From NCBI RefSeq assembly GCF_001602625.1, contig NZ_LECR01000056.1:420-9724 (forward strand): a DNA stretch of 9,305 nucleotides. The letters are read 5' to 3'. Position numbers and translations under genes: made by a program. A model generated the notes under the pieces. The model saw only the letters and a program-made list of their open reading frames with translations. It made no database searches and had not been told where the DNA came from. This document shows, piece after piece, positions 6,030 to 9,305 of this stretch. Source of the stretch: Sodalis-like endosymbiont of Proechinophthirus fluctus (GTDB lineage Bacteria > Pseudomonadota > Gammaproteobacteria > Enterobacterales > Enterobacteriaceae). Each line of letters starts with the position of its first letter. Position 1 is the first letter of the stretch.

Positions 6030-6488
6030 ATGTTTCGTGGCGTAACCTTGGTTAACCTTGACAGTAAAGGCCGGTTCGCCGTGCCCACCCGTCATCGGGA
6101 AAAGCTGAATGAGGAATCAGCAGGTTTAATGGTGTGTACCATTGACCTTCACCAGCCATGTCTGTTGCTATACCCCCTGCCGGCCTGGGAAATCATTGAA
6201 CAAAAGCTGTCGCGATTGTCGAGTATGAACCCCGCGGAACGCCGGGTTCAGCGGTTGTTGCTGGGACATGCGAGCGAGTGCCAGATGGATAGTGCAGGCA
6301 GGATACTACTCGCGCCGACGCTCCGGCAGCATGCCAGACTGTCAAAAGCAGTGATGCTAGTTGGGCAATTCAATAAGTTTGAGTTGTGGGAAGAACAGGC
6401 CTGGTATCAACAAGTCAAGGATGACATTGACGCTGAGATGTTGGCGAAACTACCTGTTACCGACCGGCTGCAAGATTTATCGCTATAG
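6030..6488 (+). CDS. mraZ: Transcriptional regulator MraZ
   Basis: MraZ is a ring-forming DNA-binding protein that represses its own promoter and thereby affects the dcw cluster. The 152 aa match the usual length, and the sequence is close to E. coli MraZ throughout. It has two SpoVT/AbrB-like halves, each with the DxxGR-type motif: [11 protein letters not shown] (D11-R15) and [12 protein letters not shown] (D87-R91). The C-terminal RLQDLSL is conserved. The ATG follows AAAGGG at 6013-6018 with an 11-nt spacer. It is the first gene of the cluster, ending 2 bp before rsmH. The reading frame is intact, in contrast to cra upstream. Confidence 0.96.
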   Translation: MFRGVTLVNLDSKGRFAVPTRHREKLNEESAGLMVCTIDLHQPCLLLYPLPAWEIIEQKLSRLSSMNPAERRVQRLLLGHASECQMDSAGRILLAPTLRQHARLSKAVMLVGQFNKFELWEEQAWYQQVKDDIDAEMLAKLPVTDRLQDLSL

Positions 6489-6490
6489 CT

Positions 6491-7438
6491 ATGTCAGAGA
6501 ATTATTTACATACTACCGTGTTACTGGATGAAGCGGTGGAGGGGCTGAACCTCCGGCCAGATGGCGTCTATTTGGATGGAACCTTCGGACGCGGCGGACA
6601 TTCACGTCTTATTTTATCAAAGCTGAATGCGCAGGGACGACTGTTCGCTATCGATCGCGATCCCGCAGCTATCGCGGCGGCTAGGGACATTGATGATGCG
6701 CGTTTTACCATTATTCATGGGCCGTTTTCCGCTATGGCGGATTACATGGTGGAAAGGGGTCTACTGGGCCGAGTTAACGGCATATTGCTGGATCTTGGCG
6801 TCTCGTCGCCGCAGCTTGACGATCCGGAACGCGGCTTTTCATTTATGCGCGACGGACCGCTGGATATGCGCATGGACACCTCACGCGGTCAGTCCGCCGC
6901 ACAGTGGCTGGCAAAAGCGTCGACAGAAGATATTGCTTGGGTGTTGAAAACCTTCGGTGAAGAGCGCTTCGCCAATCGCATTGCTCAGGCTATCGTGGCC
7001 CGGAATCGCCAGCACCAGATAACCCGCACTCGCGAACTAGCAGCGCTGATTGCCGATGCCAGTCCGTTTCGCGATAGGCATAAGCATCCGGCGACTCGCA
7101 GTTTCCAGGCGATCCGCATATACATCAATAGCGAGCTAGAAGAGATCGAACGGGCGCTGGACAGCGCGCTGACGGTGCTGGCCTTCGGCAGTAGATTGTC
7201 GATAATCAGCTTTCATTCGTTAGAGGATCGGCTGGTAAAACATTTTATCCGTCAGCACAGTCGCGGTCTGCAGGTGCCGGCGGGTCTGCCGCTCGTGGAG
7301 GCACAGATAGCCGCACAGCACCAGGATCGGCGCCAACTGAAAGCAGCGGGGAAAATGCAGCCTTCGGCGCAAGAAATTCACGATAACCCCCGCGCGCGCA
7401 GTTCGGTGCTGCGCTTCGCCGAGAAGCTGGCGTCATGA
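6491..7438 (+). CDS. rsmH: 16S rRNA (cytosine-1402 N4) methyltransferase RsmH
   Basis: RsmH (MraW) uses S-adenosylmethionine to add the N4-methyl of m4Cm1402 in the 16S rRNA P-site region. The 315 aa compare with 313 in E. coli and are collinear with it. SAM-binding motif I is [12 protein letters not shown] (residues 27-38), followed by AIDRDP (53-58), [14 protein letters not shown] and [16 protein letters not shown]. The helical insert carries [13 protein letters not shown] and [12 protein letters not shown]. The late motif normally [18 protein letters not shown] reads [18 protein letters not shown] here, with Phe232 and Ser234 replacing Pro and Gly. The C-terminus [14 protein letters not shown] is normal. 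The ATG lies 2 bp after the mraZ stop, and the stop overlaps ftsL by 4 bp (ATGA), indicating translational coupling. Confidence 0.96.
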   Translation: MSENYLHTTVLLDEAVEGLNLRPDGVYLDGTFGRGGHSRLILSKLNAQGRLFAIDRDPAAIAAARDIDDARFTIIHGPFSAMADYMVERGLLGRVNGILLDLGVSSPQLDDPERGFSFMRDGPLDMRMDTSRGQSAAQWLAKASTEDIAWVLKTFGEERFANRIAQAIVARNRQHQITRTRELAALIADASPFRDRHKHPATRSFQAIRIYINSELEEIERALDSALTVLAFGSRLSIISFHSLEDRLVKHFIRQHSRGLQVPAGLPLVEAQIAAQHQDRRQLKAAGKMQPSAQEIHDNPRARSSVLRFAEKLAS

Positions 7439-7755
7439 TCGGCAACGAACGGCACGGTCTTATCGGGATCATCGGCAGCGATTTGTTGCGCTACGGCAAA
7501 CTGCCGCTGCTTTTGTTGATTGCGGTTCTAGTCTCGGCTGTCTTGGTAGTGATGACCACCCACCAAACCCGGCGGCTGACCGCTGAACGTGAACAAATGG
7601 CCCTGGAGAAGGACGCGCTGGATATCGAGTGGCGCAACCTGATCCTGGAAGAAAACGCGCTGGGCGATCGCAGCCGCGTTGAGCGTATCGTCACCGAGAA
7701 GCTGCAGATGCAGCATGTGGATCCGTCGCAAGAGAATATTGTGCTTCAACCGTAA
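7435..7755 (+). CDS. ftsL: Cell division protein FtsL
   Basis: FtsL is a bitopic inner-membrane protein that forms the FtsQLB complex and helps activate FtsWI septal peptidoglycan synthesis. The 106 aa have a short cytoplasmic N-terminus ([12 protein letters not shown]), a membrane segment at about residues 23-40 ([18 protein letters not shown]), and a periplasmic coiled coil with [19 protein letters not shown]. The conserved [20 protein letters not shown] and [12 protein letters not shown] form the end. It is about 15 residues shorter at the N-terminus than the 121-aa E. coli protein as annotated. The ATG at 7435 is chosen because it overlaps the rsmH stop and no better site is evident. Confidence 0.95.
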   Translation: MIGNERHGLIGIIGSDLLRYGKLPLLLLIAVLVSAVLVVMTTHQTRRLTAEREQMALEKDALDIEWRNLILEENALGDRSRVERIVTEKLQMQHVDPSQENIVLQP

Positions 7756-7780
7756 TCTACACAAGGATCGCTAACGATAC

Positions 7781-9305
7781 ATGAAAGCCGCAGCACGTAT
7801 GATGAAACTGAAACGCCAGGAGAATCAGACCAGCTTTGTCAGCTGGCGTTTCTCTTTGTTGTGCGGTTCCATCCTGTTGGCGCTGGTAGGGCTAGTGCTG
7901 CGGGTGACCTATCTGCAGGTGATCAACCCAGATAAACTAGTGCGTGAAGGGGATATGCGCTCGCTGCGCGTGCAGAGAGTCCCCACCGCGCGCGGCATGA
8001 TAAGCGACCGTGCCGGCCGTCCCTTGGCGGTAAGCGTACCGGTTAATGCCATCTGGGCCGATCCAAAAGAGCTCAACGACCATGGCGGTATTAGCAACGA
8101 CAGCCGCTGGAAAGCGCTGTCCGATGTGCTTTCTATCCCTCTCGATCAGCTCTCCTCACGCATCAACACCAATCCTAAAGGGCGTTTTGTTTATTTGGCG
8201 CGCCAGGTTAATCCTGCTATCGGCGATTACATCCATAAACTTAAACTTCCCGGTATTTATCTGCGCCAGGAGTCACGGCGCTATTACCCTGCCGGTCAGG
8301 TAACTGCGCATCTTATCGGCGTGACCAATATCGATAGTCAGGGCATTGAAGGTATCGAAAAAAGCTTCGACCACTGGCTGACCGGTCAGCCAGGCGAGCG
8401 TACGGTGCGTAAAGACAGGTTCGGTCGAGTTATCGAAGATATCTCGTCGGTGGACAGCCAAGCGGCGCAAAATTTAGCACTGAGTATTGACGAAAGGTTG
8501 CAGGCGCTAGTGTATCGCGAGCTGAACAACGCCGTAGCGTTCAATAAGGCCGAATCGGGCACGGCGGTCCTGGTGGATGTCAATACCGGCGAAGTATTAG
8601 CCATGGCTAACAGTCCCTCCTACAACCCCAATAATTTGACCGGCACTACTATGGACGTGATGCGCAACCGCGCCATCACCGATATTTTCGAGCCGGGATC
8701 GACGGTCAAGCCGATGGTGGTGATGACCGCGCTGCAGCGCGGCGTAGTGCGGGAAAATAGCGTACTCAATACGCTTCCCTACATGATTAGCGGCCACCAA
8801 ATCAAGGATGTGGCGCGCTATGCCGAATTAACCGTGACAGGTATTTTGCAGAAATCGAGTAACGTCGGTGTTTCTAAGCTGGCGTTAGCGATGCCATCTT
8901 CTGCGCTGGTAGAAACTTACTCACGCTTTGGATTGGGTAAGGCGACCAATTTGGGATTGGTTGGAGAAAGCAGTGGCTTATATCCCAATAAAAAACGGTG
9001 GTCCGACATGGAGAGGGCAGCCTTCTCTTACGGCTACGGACTAATGGTAACACCATTACAATTAGCCCGTGTCTACGCCACGATCGGTGGTATGGGTATT
9101 TTACGCCCGCTCTCTATTACCCGGGTCGATCCCCCGGTGCCGGGAGAGCGAGTGTTTCCCGAATCGCTGGTGCGTACTGTGGTACACATGATGGAAAGCG
9201 TGGCACTGCCGGGCGGTAGCGGTACCAGAGCCGCGATCAAGGGCTATAACATAGCTATCAAGACCGGTACTGCCAAAAAGGTCGGGCCGGACGGTAATTA
9301 TATCA
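7781..9305 (+). CDS. ftsI: Peptidoglycan D,D-transpeptidase FtsI (PBP3), partial at the right edge
   Basis: FtsI is the septal class B penicillin-binding protein that cross-links peptidoglycan with FtsW during division. The frame is open for 508 codons to the window end, with about 80 codons missing compared with E. coli (588 aa). A cytoplasmic N-terminus leads into a membrane segment at about residues 24-42 (FSLLCGSILLALVGLVL). A pedestal domain follows with GDMRSLRVQRVPTARGMI, SRRYYPAGQVTAHLIG and GQPGERTVRKDRFGRVI. The transpeptidase motifs sit at E. coli positions: STVK with catalytic Ser307, SSN at 359-361, and KTGT at 494-497. The ATG lies 25 bp after the ftsL stop. An AAGGA sequence (7763-7767) precedes it with a rather long 13-nt spacer. 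Met7 or Met8 are possible alternative starts. Confidence 0.97.
   Translation, partial: MKAAARMMKLKRQENQTSFVSWRFSLLCGSILLALVGLVLRVTYLQVINPDKLVREGDMRSLRVQRVPTARGMISDRAGRPLAVSVPVNAIWADPKELNDHGGISNDSRWKALSDVLSIPLDQLSSRINTNPKGRFVYLARQVNPAIGDYIHKLKLPGIYLRQESRRYYPAGQVTAHLIGVTNIDSQGIEGIEKSFDHWLTGQPGERTVRKDRFGRVIEDISSVDSQAAQNLALSIDERLQALVYRELNNAVAFNKAESGTAVLVDVNTGEVLAMANSPSYNPNNLTGTTMDVMRNRAITDIFEPGSTVKPMVVMTALQRGVVRENSVLNTLPYMISGHQIKDVARYAELTVTGILQKSSNVGVSKLALAMPSSALVETYSRFGLGKATNLGLVGESSGLYPNKKRWSDMERAAFSYGYGLMVTPLQLARVYATIGGMGILRPLSITRVDPPVPGERVFPESLVRTVVHMMESVALPGGSGTRAAIKGYNIAIKTGTAKKVGPDGNYI

Noticed and set aside
5853..6095. An 80-aa minus-strand frame
   Set aside because: It overlaps the mraZ promoter, operator and start on the opposite strand and has no recognisable family.
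7781..9305. Possible frameshift in ftsI, suggested by short frames in other phases across the gene
   Set aside because: Reading line by line from 7781 gives one open frame to 9304 with all transpeptidase motifs at E. coli positions.
1..9305. Insertion sequences, tRNA genes, CRISPR arrays, toxin-antitoxin or defence genes
   Set aside because: No transposase motif, terminal repeat pair, tRNA cloverleaf, regular spaced repeats or defence domain could be recognised by eye on either strand.

Overview
The window looks like chromosomal DNA of a gammaproteobacterium of the Enterobacterales, most likely a Sodalis-type insect symbiont. The order thiB - sgrR - (leu operon) - ilvI - ilvH - cra - mraZ - rsmH - ftsL - ftsI matches the E. 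coli backbone. Most metabolic and regulatory genes in it are broken by frameshifts, stops and large deletions, while the cell-division genes and the thiamine-binding protein gene stay open. The genus is inferred from this decay pattern and from protein similarity recalled from memory. No database search was possible.

Layout. (1) 1-1131, minus strand: thiB, open to the left edge, with a TTG start, a TPP riboswitch leader and a possible -10 box. (2) 1149-2571, minus: sgrR pseudogene with many frameshifts and an internal deletion. (3) 2572-3151: no recognisable gene; sgrS and setA would be expected here and were not found. (4) 3152-3609, minus: remnants of leuD, leuC and leuB, with most of the operon deleted. 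(5) 3610-4310, plus: the 3' part of ilvI and the 5' part of ilvH, both degraded. (6) 4311-4749: unassigned. (7) 4750-5135, plus: 5' third of cra with frameshifts. (8) 5136-5937: unassigned, largely AT-rich, with two weak small-ORF candidates. (9) 5938-9305, plus: promoter and MraZ operator, then mraZ, rsmH, ftsL and ftsI, tightly packed; ftsI runs off the right edge.

How the genes work together. The right end is the start of the dcw (division and cell wall) cluster. MraZ is its transcriptional regulator, RsmH methylates 16S rRNA, and FtsL and FtsI are septal divisome proteins. The left end is the periplasmic component of the thiamine ABC transporter under TPP control. The middle is a graveyard of leucine and branched-chain amino acid synthesis (leu, ilvIH), sugar-phosphate stress control (sgrR) and carbon-flux control (cra). 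This fits a host-restricted bacterium that takes up thiamine and has lost these local copies of the leucine and acetolactate synthase III genes.

I found no convincing new biological system. The points most worth a second look are the decay scars, the thiB start and leader changes, two unusual substitutions in RsmH, and unassigned stretches with small-ORF candidates.
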